This document shows, piece after piece, positions 8,502 through 25,933 of a DNA stretch of 64,000 bases. Position 1 is the stretch's first letter, and each line of letters opens with the position of its first letter. The stretch spans positions 1-64,000 of the forward strand of contig NZ_BMJB01000001.1 in the NCBI RefSeq assembly GCF_014642855.1. The letters are read 5' to 3'. The notes beneath the pieces are model-generated. The model was not told where the DNA came from and searched no databases. It saw only the letters and a program-made list of their open reading frames with translations. A program made the position numbers and the translations under genes. This DNA is from Edaphobacter acidisoli (lineage in GTDB: Bacteria > Acidobacteriota > Terriglobia > Terriglobales > Acidobacteriaceae).

Positions 8502-9386
8502 TTAGCGGAGCTGGCGCAGGCTTTCGATGGATGGCACGAAATAGTAGGAGCCGGTGAGCGGCTGGGTGTAGCGGGTGAGCGCGTCGCGGATGCCGTTGGT
8601 GATGCCTGCCATGCTGTCCAGCATGTTGGCCAGGCGCTTCTGGTCGGCGCTGAACCCGACGAACATGGTTCCGTGATCTTCGACGCCGCCGTAGGGCATG
8701 TTGCGGCGAAAGATCTTTCCGAAGGCGTCCTGGTCGGTGCGGACGATGTGAGCGTCGGTGGCCTTGTCGGTGAACTCGACGCTGTCGGGCTTGGAGCGGC
8801 CCATGATGCGCTCCTGCTGAGCGATTGGCAGCGCTTCCCAGGAGTTGACGTTGTGCTTCCACTTTTGCAGCAGCAGTACGGAGCCTGCAGCGCCGGGAGC
8901 GCCTTCGGGAATGAGGGCCGCGGTGGGAGCGTCGAGCAGGGTGGGGTTCTCGGAGCCGTCGATGAAGCCGGTCAGGTCGCGGTCGTGCCGATAGGGCCAG
9001 CTTGAGGTTTCGTCGGCCAGAGAGGCGAGGCCGGTGAGGTCGCGGACCACGGAGCGGGCCATGTCGAAGAGGACATCGTAGGCGCTGCCGGAGAGCCATA
9101 CGAGCGCGTCGTGTTGGGTGGCAGGCATGACGAAGTCTTCGATGCCGCGGATGTCGCGGTTGAAACCTTCGACGCCGGGAGGGGTGTCGGTGGGGACGAG
9201 ATTGCTCCACAACTCGGGCCGGAAGCCGATGACGAAGTTTACGCCTCCGGTGGTGGTTCGCGGTTCGCGGATGGCCGCGATGGTAGCGGCGAACTGCTCG
9301 CGCTTGCTTGCGTCCAGAATATTGAACTCGAGATAGGCGTGCGAGGAGGTCCCCAGCGCGAAGATTCCAGCCTGTGGCGTGTACAT
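8502..9386 (-). CDS. Dye-decolorizing (DyP-type) heme peroxidase
   Basis: DyP peroxidases use hydrogen peroxide and heme to oxidise dyes and phenolics. This 294-residue, signal-less protein is the cytosolic YfeX-like type. The family signature GFIDGSENP carries the catalytic Asp, and HIVRTD, MPYGGVED and GTMFVGFSADQKR follow in the normal order. I start at the ATG at 9386 (MYTPQAGIFALGT), which fits family length. The longer upstream frame is not protein-like. The ATG has no Shine-Dalgarno sequence but sits 7 nt after a TATAAT, so a leaderless mRNA is likely. It diverges from the GGDEF gene. Confidence 0.9.
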   Translation of the reverse strand: MYTPQAGIFALGTSSHAYLEFNILDASKREQFAATIAAIREPRTTTGGVNFVIGFRPELWSNLVPTDTPPGVEGFNRDIRGIEDFVMPATQHDALVWLSGSAYDVLFDMARSVVRDLTGLASLADETSSWPYRHDRDLTGFIDGSENPTLLDAPTAALIPEGAPGAAGSVLLLQKWKHNVNSWEALPIAQQERIMGRSKPDSVEFTDKATDAHIVRTDQDAFGKIFRRNMPYGGVEDHGTMFVGFSADQKRLANMLDSMAGITNGIRDALTRYTQPLTGSYYFVPSIESLRQLR

Positions 9387-9393
9387 GCGGGCA

Positions 9394-9422
9394 ATTATAT
9401 CGAGCAGATATGGCAGGTTGAA
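9394..9422 (-). promoter_or_regulatory. Promoter of DyP peroxidase, leaderless
   Basis: On the minus strand TTCAAC (9422-9417) and TATAAT (9399-9394) are separated by exactly 17 nt. Seven nt separate the -10 from the ATG, so transcription should begin at or next to the start codon. Confidence 0.6.
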
Positions 9423-9615
9423 GGTCGGGGTGGTTCGGCGGAATGCGTCGCGTTGGTCGAGCGTGGAATGCCTGGGGATTTTCAAAGCGGGAATGCTGCC
9501 CGGAGCAGTTCCGAATTGGGACACGATCTGGCGCTGGTGAGCGGTTCTGTTGGTGGCAGCGATATACTTACTTCCTGTCATTCTTTCGCGCGTCCGAGAG
9601 GGCCGAAAGCTGAGT

Positions 9616-10674
9616 ATGCGCACGAAACGTTTCTGGGGCCGGGTTCTCGATTTTTTTGAAGCTGTATGGATGCGATCCCTGCGAAGGGGAAGTCCATCCG
9701 ATGCGGTGGACCATGCGCGGTTTTTGACTGCCGCGGAGTGCAGCCTGGATGATTTCTATATCTTCGATGGCATTGCGGATGCCTCGGGCGCTATCGTCGA
9801 TTTCACCTTCAGCTACATCAACCCGAATGCGGAGCGGCGGCTTGGTGTGCCGCGGGAGAGCCTCTACGGGAAGGTCCTGACGGAAGTACGACCGTTCATG
9901 ATCAAGTCCGGGCTGATTCACCAATATCGTGAGGTGGTGCGTACCGGGGTTCCTTACACCTGTGAAGTGTTTATTGATGACGAGATGATCCAGGCGACCT
10001 GGCTGAATGTGCAGGTTGTGCGGCTTGGCAACGGCATCGCCATTACGAGCCGCGATGTTACGGAGCATCGCCGCCGCTCGGACCATGTCCACTATCTTGC
10101 GCATCACGATCATCTGACCGGGCTGGCGAATCGCACGCTGCTGCATGAACGGCTGAGGCAGGCGGTCGTTCACGCGCAGAATCAGGGCCGGAGAATTGCG
10201 GTGTTTCTGATCGATGTTGACTGCTTCAAGCAGATCAACGATTCGCTCGGCCATGCGGATGGCGATGTTCTTCTCGCAACGGTGGGGCAGCGGCTGCTCT
10301 CGTCGGTGGGCGAGGCGGACACGGTGGCGCGTGTGGGCGGGGATGAGTTTGTGATTCTGATGCCTGACTTCCGGGGTATCGAGGACATTGAGCATTGCGG
10401 CTTGCAGATGATTCGTAATACTTCAGAGCCTATTGAGATCGGCTTGCGGAAGGTTAGGCTGACACTTAGCGTTGGCGTCTCGATCTTTCCCGAGGGAGGC
10501 CGCACGGCTGAAGAACTGCTCTCGAACGCCGATGTGGCGATGTACAACGTGAAAGATACGGGGCGCAATAACCTTTGCATCTTCGATGAGAGCTTGCTGC
10601 TGGCTGCACGCGCTCGCAATGGTGGTTCCACAACAGAGTTGGTGGACGAGTTTGCCCGTTCGACGAGCGTGTGA
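9616..10674 (+). CDS. PAS-GGDEF diguanylate cyclase
   Basis: The protein (352 residues from the ATG at 9616) has an N-terminal PAS-like sensor (about residues 35-155, DDFYIFDGIADASG) and a C-terminal GGDEF domain that makes cyclic di-GMP. The active motif is intact (ARVGGDEFVIL). The product-inhibition I-site, RxxD five residues before GGDEF, is GEAD here, so feedback control is probably lost. No membrane segment is evident from this start. The PAS region resembles that of the GGDEF-EAL protein at 28087-30450, so the two probably read related signals. A start at 9550 is possible but adds non-conserved sequence. Confidence 0.85.
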   Translation: MRTKRFWGRVLDFFEAVWMRSLRRGSPSDAVDHARFLTAAECSLDDFYIFDGIADASGAIVDFTFSYINPNAERRLGVPRESLYGKVLTEVRPFMIKSGLIHQYREVVRTGVPYTCEVFIDDEMIQATWLNVQVVRLGNGIAITSRDVTEHRRRSDHVHYLAHHDHLTGLANRTLLHERLRQAVVHAQNQGRRIAVFLIDVDCFKQINDSLGHADGDVLLATVGQRLLSSVGEADTVARVGGDEFVILMPDFRGIEDIEHCGLQMIRNTSEPIEIGLRKVRLTLSVGVSIFPEGGRTAEELLSNADVAMYNVKDTGRNNLCIFDESLLLAARARNGGSTTELVDEFARSTSV

Positions 10675-10793
10675 TTTCTCTCATTCTTCAATCGTCCGAA
10701 TAACCAAAATGCATGGAGCGGCATCCATCCCAGTAGCGTGCATGCACGTCCAGCATGGGGACATGTCTCGTTCCTGCGCGGAGCTGATTTCAG

Positions 10794-12293
10794 TTGACCA
10801 AAACGAAAATTGCCGTCGAGCTCTTTGGCAAACCAAATGTACTGACGGAAGCCGCGAAGAATTTTCTTGCAGCCATCATTGCGTCTTCGGACGACGCGAT
10901 TATCAGCAAGGATTTGAACGGCATCATCAGCAGTTGGAACGAAGGAGCACATCGTATCTTTGGCTATGAAGCGGATGAGATCATTGGCCAATCTATTTTG
11001 CGCCTGATTCCTGAAGAGTTGCGTCACGAAGAAGACTTCATTCTGTCCAAGATTCGCGCAGGCGAACGCATCGATCACTTCGAAACGATCAGAGTCAGAA
11101 AGAACGGAGAGAGATTTCCGATCTCCGTCACCATCTCGCCTATCGAGGACGATAGCGGAACTATCATCGGAGCTTCGAAGATTGGGCGCGACATCTCTGA
11201 CCGCTGGCGCGCGGATGAAAGCCGCTTGCGGCTCGCAGCACTCGTTGATTCAGCCGACGATGCCATTATCAGCAAGAATCTGGATGGAATTGTCACGAGC
11301 TGGAACAAGGGAGCTCAGCGAATCTTTGGCTATGAAGCAGAAGAGATGATCGGCAGGTCGATTTTGCGCCTGATTCCCGAAAATCTCTATTGCGAAGAGG
11401 ATGAAATCCTGCGCAAACTCAGAGCCGGCGAGAAGATCGAACACTACGAAACTATACGAATCGACAAGAGTGGCGAGGTCTGCGAAGTGTCCGTCACGAT
11501 CTCTCCCATTCGCAATAGCAAGGGAGAGGTCATTGGAGCATCGAAGATCGCGCGGGACATCTCGGACAGAAAAAAGATGGAGCGGTTGGTAATTCAGGCG
11601 GAGAAGCTTGCTACTACCGGGCGGATGGCCGCTGCGATTGCTCACGAGATCAATAACCCGCTCTCGTCCGTGCTGAACCTGATCTTTCTTGCCCGCCAGG
11701 ATGGGGTTTCAAAACATGAAATCGAAAATTACCTGGCCATGGCAGAGGGTGAGCTGGAACGGGTTTCACACATCGCACGGCGTGCCCTCGGCTACTACCG
11801 GGACACTGCATCGCCTTCAGAGGTTCATCTGAGCGAGCTGATGGAAAACGTGCTTGCTGTATACCGCGGCAGGATTCTAGATCATGGCATCGCAGTTGAT
11901 GCGAAATATGTCGATCTGAAGAAGGTCAATGTTCGTGCTGGCGAAATCGTTCAGATCTTCTCGAATGTCATCTCGAACGCCATCGATGCAATGCCGCGGG
12001 GTGGCACGCTGTCGATTTCGATAACTCGAACCATGAAGTCTGAGGGAGATGGTCTTCAAGTTATTGTGAACGATACCGGGCAAGGTATTCGGCGCGAGCA
12101 TCTGAGCAAGATTTTCGAGCCCTTCTTTACCACCAAGGGAAATCTTGGAACTGGAATTGGACTGTGGGTCGTTAAACAACTTGTGGAATGCCATCGGGGA
12201 CGGATATCGATTTCGAGCAGTACTGAGCCCGGCGATAGCGGGACTCTCGTCAACATCTATCTGCCTTTCGATGGCTTGGGGGAAAGGCCGTGA
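10794..12293 (+). CDS. PAS-PAS sensor histidine kinase, orphan
   Basis: The 499-residue soluble kinase has two PAS domains (about residues 25-140 and 145-265), then a dimerisation domain with the phosphoacceptor His in AAIAHEINNPLSS. An ATPase domain follows with N box (FSNVISNAIDAM), G1 (NDTGQGI), F (FEPFFTTK) and G2 (GTGIGLWVVK). The two PAS domains are roughly two-thirds identical, a fairly recent tandem duplication. No response regulator is adjacent and no membrane helix is present, so it senses a cytosolic signal. The start codon used is TTG at 10794. Confidence 0.88.
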   Translation: MTKTKIAVELFGKPNVLTEAAKNFLAAIIASSDDAIISKDLNGIISSWNEGAHRIFGYEADEIIGQSILRLIPEELRHEEDFILSKIRAGERIDHFETIRVRKNGERFPISVTISPIEDDSGTIIGASKIGRDISDRWRADESRLRLAALVDSADDAIISKNLDGIVTSWNKGAQRIFGYEAEEMIGRSILRLIPENLYCEEDEILRKLRAGEKIEHYETIRIDKSGEVCEVSVTISPIRNSKGEVIGASKIARDISDRKKMERLVIQAEKLATTGRMAAAIAHEINNPLSSVLNLIFLARQDGVSKHEIENYLAMAEGELERVSHIARRALGYYRDTASPSEVHLSELMENVLAVYRGRILDHGIAVDAKYVDLKKVNVRAGEIVQIFSNVISNAIDAMPRGGTLSISITRTMKSEGDGLQVIVNDTGQGIRREHLSKIFEPFFTTKGNLGTGIGLWVVKQLVECHRGRISISSSTEPGDSGTLVNIYLPFDGLGERP

Positions 12294-12394
12294 AAGGCAA
12301 TGCTTCCAAATTGAGTTTGGGAGAGCAATGATTTTCCCGCTCTTCCAGTTGATCCGCAACCCAGGGGTAGCGGGTGGCTGGCAGAGGTCATTGA

Positions 12395-12423
12395 TTGCAT
12401 TGCCGGCCTCTTTCTGGCATACT
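12395..12423 (+). promoter_or_regulatory. Candidate promoter of the rplA operon
   Basis: TTGCAT and CATACT are spaced by 17 nt in the 217-nt gap between the kinase gene and rplA, leaving about an 85-nt leader. The remaining leader has no clear L1-binding mimic that I could identify by eye. Confidence 0.4.
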
Positions 12424-12510
12424 CAAAAGAGCGTCTCAACTTGCCGTTGGGCGCAGTCGATATACCACGCCCCGGAGCGGTTTTCCGAGTGGGGTGGGAG
12501 ATGAGGGAAG

Positions 12511-13221
12511 ATGGCACGGAAGATTTCCAAGAATTTGGCGAAGGCGCGCGCGCTCGTTGAGCCCCGTCCTTACGCTCTGGCGGACGCGGTTCCGCTGCTC
12601 CAGAAAGCAAAGTATGCGAAGTTCGACGAGACCGTCGATCTGACGCTGCGTTTGGGTGTCGATCCCAAGCACGCTGACCAGATGGTGCGTGGCACGGTCG
12701 TTCTGCCGCATGGCCTAGGCAAGTCGAAGATTGTGGCCGTGATCGCTTCGGGCGACAAGGTGAAGGATGCGCAGGCGGCGGGCGCTGAGTTTGCCGGCGG
12801 CGAAGAGCTGGTCGAGAAGATTCAGAAAGAGAACTGGACGGCGTTTGATGCTCTGATTGCTACGCCCGACATGATGAAGTCGGTGGGCCGTCTGGGCAAG
12901 GTGCTCGGACCGAAGGGCCTGATGCCGAATCCGAAGACGGGCACGGTGACGACGGATGTGGCGTCGGCTGTGAAGGAGATCAAGGCCGGTAAGGTCGAGT
13001 TCCGCACGGACAAGACGGCGCTGGTGCATGTTCCGGTAGGCAAGCTGTCGTTTGATGCGCAGAAGCTGGTTGACAATGCGACGACGGTGATTGCGAGTGT
13101 GGTGAAGGCGAAGCCTTCGGCGGCCAAGGGCAAGTACATCAAGGGCGTGACGCTGAGCTCGACGATGGGCCCGGGGGTTCCGCTGGATCATGCGGCGCTT
13201 GAGGCGGCACACAAGGCGTAA
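12511..13221 (+). CDS. rplA: 50S ribosomal protein L1
   Basis: L1 binds 23S rRNA at the mobile L1 stalk and usually represses its own operon. The 236-residue protein has normal length and motifs ([23 protein letters not shown] near residue 45, [17 protein letters not shown] near 128, [10 protein letters not shown] near the end). It is the first gene of rplA-rplJ-rplL-rpoB-rpoC here. rplK, nusG and secE, which usually precede it, are absent; a histidine kinase gene lies upstream instead. Confidence 0.97.
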   Translation: MARKISKNLAKARALVEPRPYALADAVPLLQKAKYAKFDETVDLTLRLGVDPKHADQMVRGTVVLPHGLGKSKIVAVIASGDKVKDAQAAGAEFAGGEELVEKIQKENWTAFDALIATPDMMKSVGRLGKVLGPKGLMPNPKTGTVTTDVASAVKEIKAGKVEFRTDKTALVHVPVGKLSFDAQKLVDNATTVIASVVKAKPSAAKGKYIKGVTLSSTMGPGVPLDHAALEAAHKA

Positions 13222-13296
13222 CTCGGGATTCTGGCCGCGTGAGGCGGCGTAATTTTCGGCCAGCCTTTGGGGCTGGCAGCTAAAGGCTAGGTTTTT

Positions 13297-13899
13297 ATGG
13301 CACTGAGCAGGTCATCCAAGTCGGAGAAGGTAAAGAAGCTGGCGGGCGAGCTGGAGAGCTCGACCTCCGCGATTATTGGCACGTTTACGGGGCTGACGGC
13401 CTCGAAGGACTTCGAGCTGCGCAAGACGATTCGCGGCGCGGGCGGCCACTATCACGTTTTGAAGAACAAGCTGGCGGCACGCGCCGGCGAAGGCACGCAG
13501 ATTGAGGCCGCACTGAAGGGGCTGAAGGGTGTCTCGTCGGTGGCGTATACGTCGGGCGATCCGGTGGCGCTGGCGAAGGCGCTGTCGAACTGGGTGAAGG
13601 AGAACTCGGAGTTCACCTTCAAGCTGGGGATTGTGGATGGCAAGGTTCTCAGTGTCGCGGAGATTGGCGAGCTGGCGACGATGCCGGGCAAGGAAGAGAT
13701 CTTTGCGAAGCTGCTCTTCCTGATCAATGCTCCGGCGCAGCGTCTGGCGACGGTCATCAATGCGACGGGACGCGACCTGGCGGTGGTGATCAACCAGGGC
13801 GTCGAGAAGGGCAAGTTTGCCGGGGCTGCGGCTCCGGCGGCGGAAGCTCCTGCGGAAGCGGCCCCTGCTGCGGAAGAAGCTCCGGCGGCAGAGGCGTAG
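13297..13899 (+). CDS. rplJ: 50S ribosomal protein L10
   Basis: L10 anchors L7/L12 dimers to the ribosome stalk. The N-terminal rRNA-binding domain is standard (residues 1-130, with YHVLKNKLAARA near 50), followed by the long helix that holds L12. The last 27 residues are an Ala/Pro/Glu tail (AAPAAEAPAEAAPAAEEAPA), an extension beyond the roughly 170-residue core, of unknown role. It lies 75 nt after rplA. Confidence 0.96.
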   Translation: MALSRSSKSEKVKKLAGELESSTSAIIGTFTGLTASKDFELRKTIRGAGGHYHVLKNKLAARAGEGTQIEAALKGLKGVSSVAYTSGDPVALAKALSNWVKENSEFTFKLGIVDGKVLSVAEIGELATMPGKEEIFAKLLFLINAPAQRLATVINATGRDLAVVINQGVEKGKFAGAAAPAAEAPAEAAPAAEEAPAAEA

Positions 13900-14046
13900 A
13901 GCGAATTTTGTCTGGTCTTGCCGGGGGCGCTTGTCTGGGCGCAACGGAACCTCGGAAGGGCTGGGCGGCTGGAGCGGCGGTAGGGCTTCGGCGGGTAATA
14001 AGTAGTTGATTTTTATGAAGTTTAGATTTGGATTGGAGAAATAGAC

Positions 14047-14427
14047 ATGGCAGACATTCAGCAGTTGGAAGAATCAATCGTTAGCCTGAGCCTCCTGGAG
14101 GCTTCGGCTCTGGTGAAGAAGCTCGAAGAGCGCCTTGGCGTCTCGGCGGCAGCGGCAGCGGTTGCTGTTGCTCCGGCGGCGGGCGGCGGCGCGGGTGCGG
14201 CTGCGGCGGCTGAGGAGAAGACCGAGTTCACCGTCATCCTGAAGGATGCGGGCGCGAACAAGATCAACACCATCAAGGCTGTACGCGAAGTGACGTCGCT
14301 TGGTCTGAAGGAAGCGAAGGACCTGGTTGACGGCGCTCCGAAGCCTCTCAAGGAGAACGTCTCGAAGGAAGACGCGGCCGCCATTGCGAAGAAGTTCGAA
14401 GGCGTCGCAGCAGTCGAAATCAAGTAG
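14047..14427 (+). CDS. rplL: 50S ribosomal protein L7/L12
   Basis: L7/L12 is the flexible stalk protein that recruits translation factors. The 126-residue protein has the N-terminal dimerisation domain (residues 1-35), an Ala/Gly-rich hinge (residues 36-55) and the conserved C-terminal factor-binding domain ([21 protein letters not shown], then [14 protein letters not shown]). A Shine-Dalgarno-like GGAG lies upstream of its ATG. Confidence 0.97.
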   Translation: MADIQQLEESIVSLSLLEASALVKKLEERLGVSAAAAAVAVAPAAGGGAGAAAAAEEKTEFTVILKDAGANKINTIKAVREVTSLGLKEAKDLVDGAPKPLKENVSKEDAAAIAKKFEGVAAVEIK

Positions 14428-15074
14428 TAACCTGTCGGCTTGCAAGCTGGGGCGGAACGCGATATTCTTTCTGTTGAGGGATTTCGTTCCGCCTTGGCGT
14501 GTTCTTTGGCGGGCCATTTTGGAAGACGGGCAGATTTTTCGGCGGTACTCCGGCCTATCCTGTTGATTGAGCGGGTTATGGGGCCGGTCGTTATGCGTTT
14601 CGAGCGGCAGATGCGCATGATGGAATGGGATTCAGGCGAGCGGCAACTTTGGGGTAAGGCGAACCTCAAATGGCGGCAGACATTATTACCAGCAACTCAG
14701 AAATAGTGCACAAGTCGAACTTTGCGCTCAAGGGGCGGGCTGTCCCTCTGAGCGCTTTGCCGCGTTTGTGGCGGCACGCGGCCCCTTGCGGGGTCGAGGT
14801 GGATTGTCCGCGTACTTTATAGCAGGTTTGAACGCGAGCAGAGAAGTTAAAGTTTTGAAGTTTTTCTGAGGTTTTACCTGAGGTTTTTATTAAGCCGCGA
14901 GATGTGAGGCGGCGAGACATTCTGCGCAACGGGGACGGCTGCTGTCGAGGGCGGCGGAAACCGAAGTGGTTTGAAGATGCGCAACGGAACAACCAAGGAG
15001 GGCCCGGCCGGGGTCTTCCCCCTTTGTGAACCGGCGGTTCACGGGGCCTCGAAGGCAAGCATTCAGGAGAGAGC
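14428..15074 (+). other. Long structured rplL-rpoB spacer (647 nt)
   Basis: No gene is supported here. Visible stem-loops are a perfect 9-bp stem GGCGGAACG/CGTTCCGCC at 14451-14493, an 11-bp stem at 14724-14755 (GCGCTCA...TGAGCGC with inner AGGG/CCCT), and a stem near 14788-14805 (GGCCCC/GGGGTC). Small hairpins also occur around 14958-14974 and 15028-15041. Such spacers in other bacteria hold an attenuator and an RNase processing site that lower rpoB expression relative to rplL. The same role is likely here. Confidence 0.6.
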
Positions 15075-19562
<4,488 letters not shown>

Positions 19563-19574
19563 CGAGACCAAGAC

Positions 19575-19603
19575 CTGAGGAGGTTTGTGCGTAAACTCCT
19601 CAG
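19575..19603 (+). other. rpoB-rpoC intercistronic hairpin
   Basis: CTGAGGAG (19575-19582) pairs with CTCCTCAG (19596-19603), extended by TTT/AAA past a bulged G. There is no following T-run, so it is more likely an RNA-stability or processing structure than a terminator. Confidence 0.5.
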
Positions 19604-19736
19604 GCACACAACTGAAAACGAGCAACAGTACCAGAACCAACGGTAACGCGATGAGCCGAGAGTCATCGCAGAGAATTTGTAACCGCAGCCAACCCGCTGC
19701 ACCCTGCCAAGCGCAGGACACAAGGGAGACGCCACT

Positions 19737-23927
<4,191 letters not shown>

Positions 23928-23959
23928 GCCCTTCGCGGACGGCGAAACGCGCTTCGCGC

Positions 23960-23999
23960 AAACGGCAACGGCAGAGCCCAGGCTCTGCCGTTGCCGTTT
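23960..23999. terminator. Bidirectional terminator between rpoC and the TIGR03118 gene
   Basis: A perfect 18-bp stem closes a CCAG loop: AAACGGCAACGGCAGAGC (23960-23977) pairs with 23982-23999. The stem ends in AAA/TTT on both sides. It lies between two convergent genes, so it can serve both strands. Confidence 0.85.
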
Positions 24000-24020
24000 A
24001 AAGCGGGTTAGAGACAATTC

Positions 24021-25658
24021 CTAATTGACGGTGAGGGAGACGTTGATGGTATGGGTGATTGCTCCTGAGGTCGCGTTGATTGTGAGTTGCGATGCGGCGG
24101 GGGTTGGGGTTGGAGTTGATGTTGCAGCGGTACTCTTTGAGGAGCAACCTGTCATCGATAGCGTGAAGAGCATGAGCGCTGCACTGAAAATCGAGCTGCG
24201 CAGAAGGAGGGATTTCTTTCGCAGACCTGCAAAGCTGAGTAGCCCGAATGGGATTCCGAATGCGAGGAGCATTACAGGGCGGTTGTGATTGGACGACTTT
24301 GGATGCGTGGCGGCTATGTATGGGTTTGGCGCAGGAGCGGAAGTTGTCGCTGTGTTGATGGTTGTGACTACGGAGACGGTTGATGCGCCTGAGACGTTGG
24401 CAGTTGCAGGGTTGAAGGTGCAGGTGTCGCCTGAGGGAAGTCCTGTGCAGGAGAAGGAGACGGTTCCGCTGAAGCCGTTGGAGGCTGCGAGGTTGATGGT
24501 CAGGTTGCCGGATTGACCGCTGGTGACGGTGAGTGCGTTTGCGGAGGCCTGGAAGCTGAAGTCAGGAGTGCCGGATGGGGCGGAGGCGACACTGATCGCT
24601 CCGAAGAGACCGTCTTTTTCACCGTTGATGCCGGCAGCGAAGTAGAGGGTGTTTGGGTCGCCGAGTCTGTTCGCTCCGAAGACGATCTCCCAGAGGCCGG
24701 AGTTGGTGATGGGTGTGCCGGTGGAGTCGGTGAGCTGGCCAAGGAATGAGAAATTAGTTGGGTCGTAGGCATTGATGGTGCCGTCGCCGAAGTTGCCGAC
24801 GAGTAGCTTACCGCCGAAGCTGCCGAAGCCGGCGGGGGCGAGCGCCATGCCCCAGGGTGCGTTGAGATTGCCCTGGCTGATGGCCTGCCTGGTGAGGTTG
24901 CCGTTGTTGTCGAAGATGTCGATGTAGCCGAGGCCGGCGCCGAGGACCTCGCGTCCTGTGGAGCTGCGCTCGGCATAGGTGACGTAGATGCTGGAGCCGA
25001 TGGAGTGGATTCCGAAGGGCGCGAAGCCTTGCGGGATGGACGGATCGGCGAAGCTGCCAGTGAGATGGGTGGAGGCGAAGTTGCTGTCGAAGACATCGAC
25101 TGTGCCGCCAGCGAAGTTGGCAGCGAGGAGAAATGTCCCGGTGGAGTTTTTGTCGATAGCGATGTCGGTGTAGGCGGCTTTGGCTGCGGAGTTATTGGCG
25201 ACGGTGACGGCTTGTGGCGTATTGGTGTTCCATGCAGCGATGCTTCCGTCGAGGTTGCCGAAGATGAATAGCGCGGAGCCGTTGCCGGGGATGTTGAAGA
25301 CGGTTGAGTCGTTGTTGGCGACGGTCCCGGCGGGGCTTCCATGGGTTGCGCCTGCGCTGACCGATGGCACGGCGACGGCAAAGGCTTTATTGCCGCTGGC
25401 GTCGTCGACTTCGGAGAAGCCGCTGCCTGCGGAGTCGATCCAGAACTGCGGCCCGAGAGAGACTCCCCAGGGATTGATCAGGGTTGGATCGGTGTGCATG
25501 GCCTGGACCGCGCCGTCGGAGATGAGATTGGTTTGCTGATAGGTGCTGTTTGATTGGGCAACGGCAGCCTGCGATGTCAGCAAAGTGAATAGTGCAAGAG
25601 AGCCCGCGACTAGAAGGCGTCGCACGAGTGAAGATGAGCTGAGGCGGGATGAGTGCAT
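24021..25658 (-). CDS. Secreted TIGR03118 family propeller-like protein
   Basis: The protein (545 residues from the ATG at 25658, Shine-Dalgarno GGAG 8 nt upstream) starts with a signal peptide ending at AVAQS. Residues about 40-350 match the TIGR03118 family, probably a beta-propeller (NPWGVSLGPQFWIDSAGSG, LNAPWGMALAPAGFG, NSGLWEIVFG). Next come an Ig-like segment (GFSGTVSFSCTGLPSGDTCTF), a hydrophobic helix, a second hydrophobic stretch ending in a lipobox-like LSMTGC, and a Thr/Pro linker. Similar tails occur on other acidobacterial surface proteins. Function is unknown. Confidence 0.8.
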   Translation of the reverse strand: MHSSRLSSSSLVRRLLVAGSLALFTLLTSQAAVAQSNSTYQQTNLISDGAVQAMHTDPTLINPWGVSLGPQFWIDSAGSGFSEVDDASGNKAFAVAVPSVSAGATHGSPAGTVANNDSTVFNIPGNGSALFIFGNLDGSIAAWNTNTPQAVTVANNSAAKAAYTDIAIDKNSTGTFLLAANFAGGTVDVFDSNFASTHLTGSFADPSIPQGFAPFGIHSIGSSIYVTYAERSSTGREVLGAGLGYIDIFDNNGNLTRQAISQGNLNAPWGMALAPAGFGSFGGKLLVGNFGDGTINAYDPTNFSFLGQLTDSTGTPITNSGLWEIVFGANRLGDPNTLYFAAGINGEKDGLFGAISVASAPSGTPDFSFQASANALTVTSGQSGNLTINLAASNGFSGTVSFSCTGLPSGDTCTFNPATANVSGASTVSVVTTINTATTSAPAPNPYIAATHPKSSNHNRPVMLLAFGIPFGLLSFAGLRKKSLLLRSSIFSAALMLFTLSMTGCSSKSTAATSTPTPTPAASQLTINATSGAITHTINVSLTVN

Positions 25659-25933
25659 TGTGTCGCTCCATGGATAGGTTTTGGCGGGTACTGGCACATG
25701 GTTGCGAATATGTGAGTGCCAGGAGACCTCCGAATCCAAGACCAACCTTAGCGACGGTGAGCGCGGGAGTTGTCACGTTGGTGTCTCACTTCCGTCATTG
25801 TGTTGGCGCTGCTTTTGGGGCGGCCGGAATGAGATGTCACCCGTTTGAAAACAGGTGAGAAGACGATGCATTTTTTGCGCTAGCGTGAGCGGCCTCGAGC
25901 ACATATACTGGCGTCTCACCTACAGGAGACTTC

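Noticed and set aside
14440..14706. Short plus-strand ORF in the rplL-rpoB spacer
   Set aside because: It has no Shine-Dalgarno and no family resemblance, and overlaps stable hairpins.
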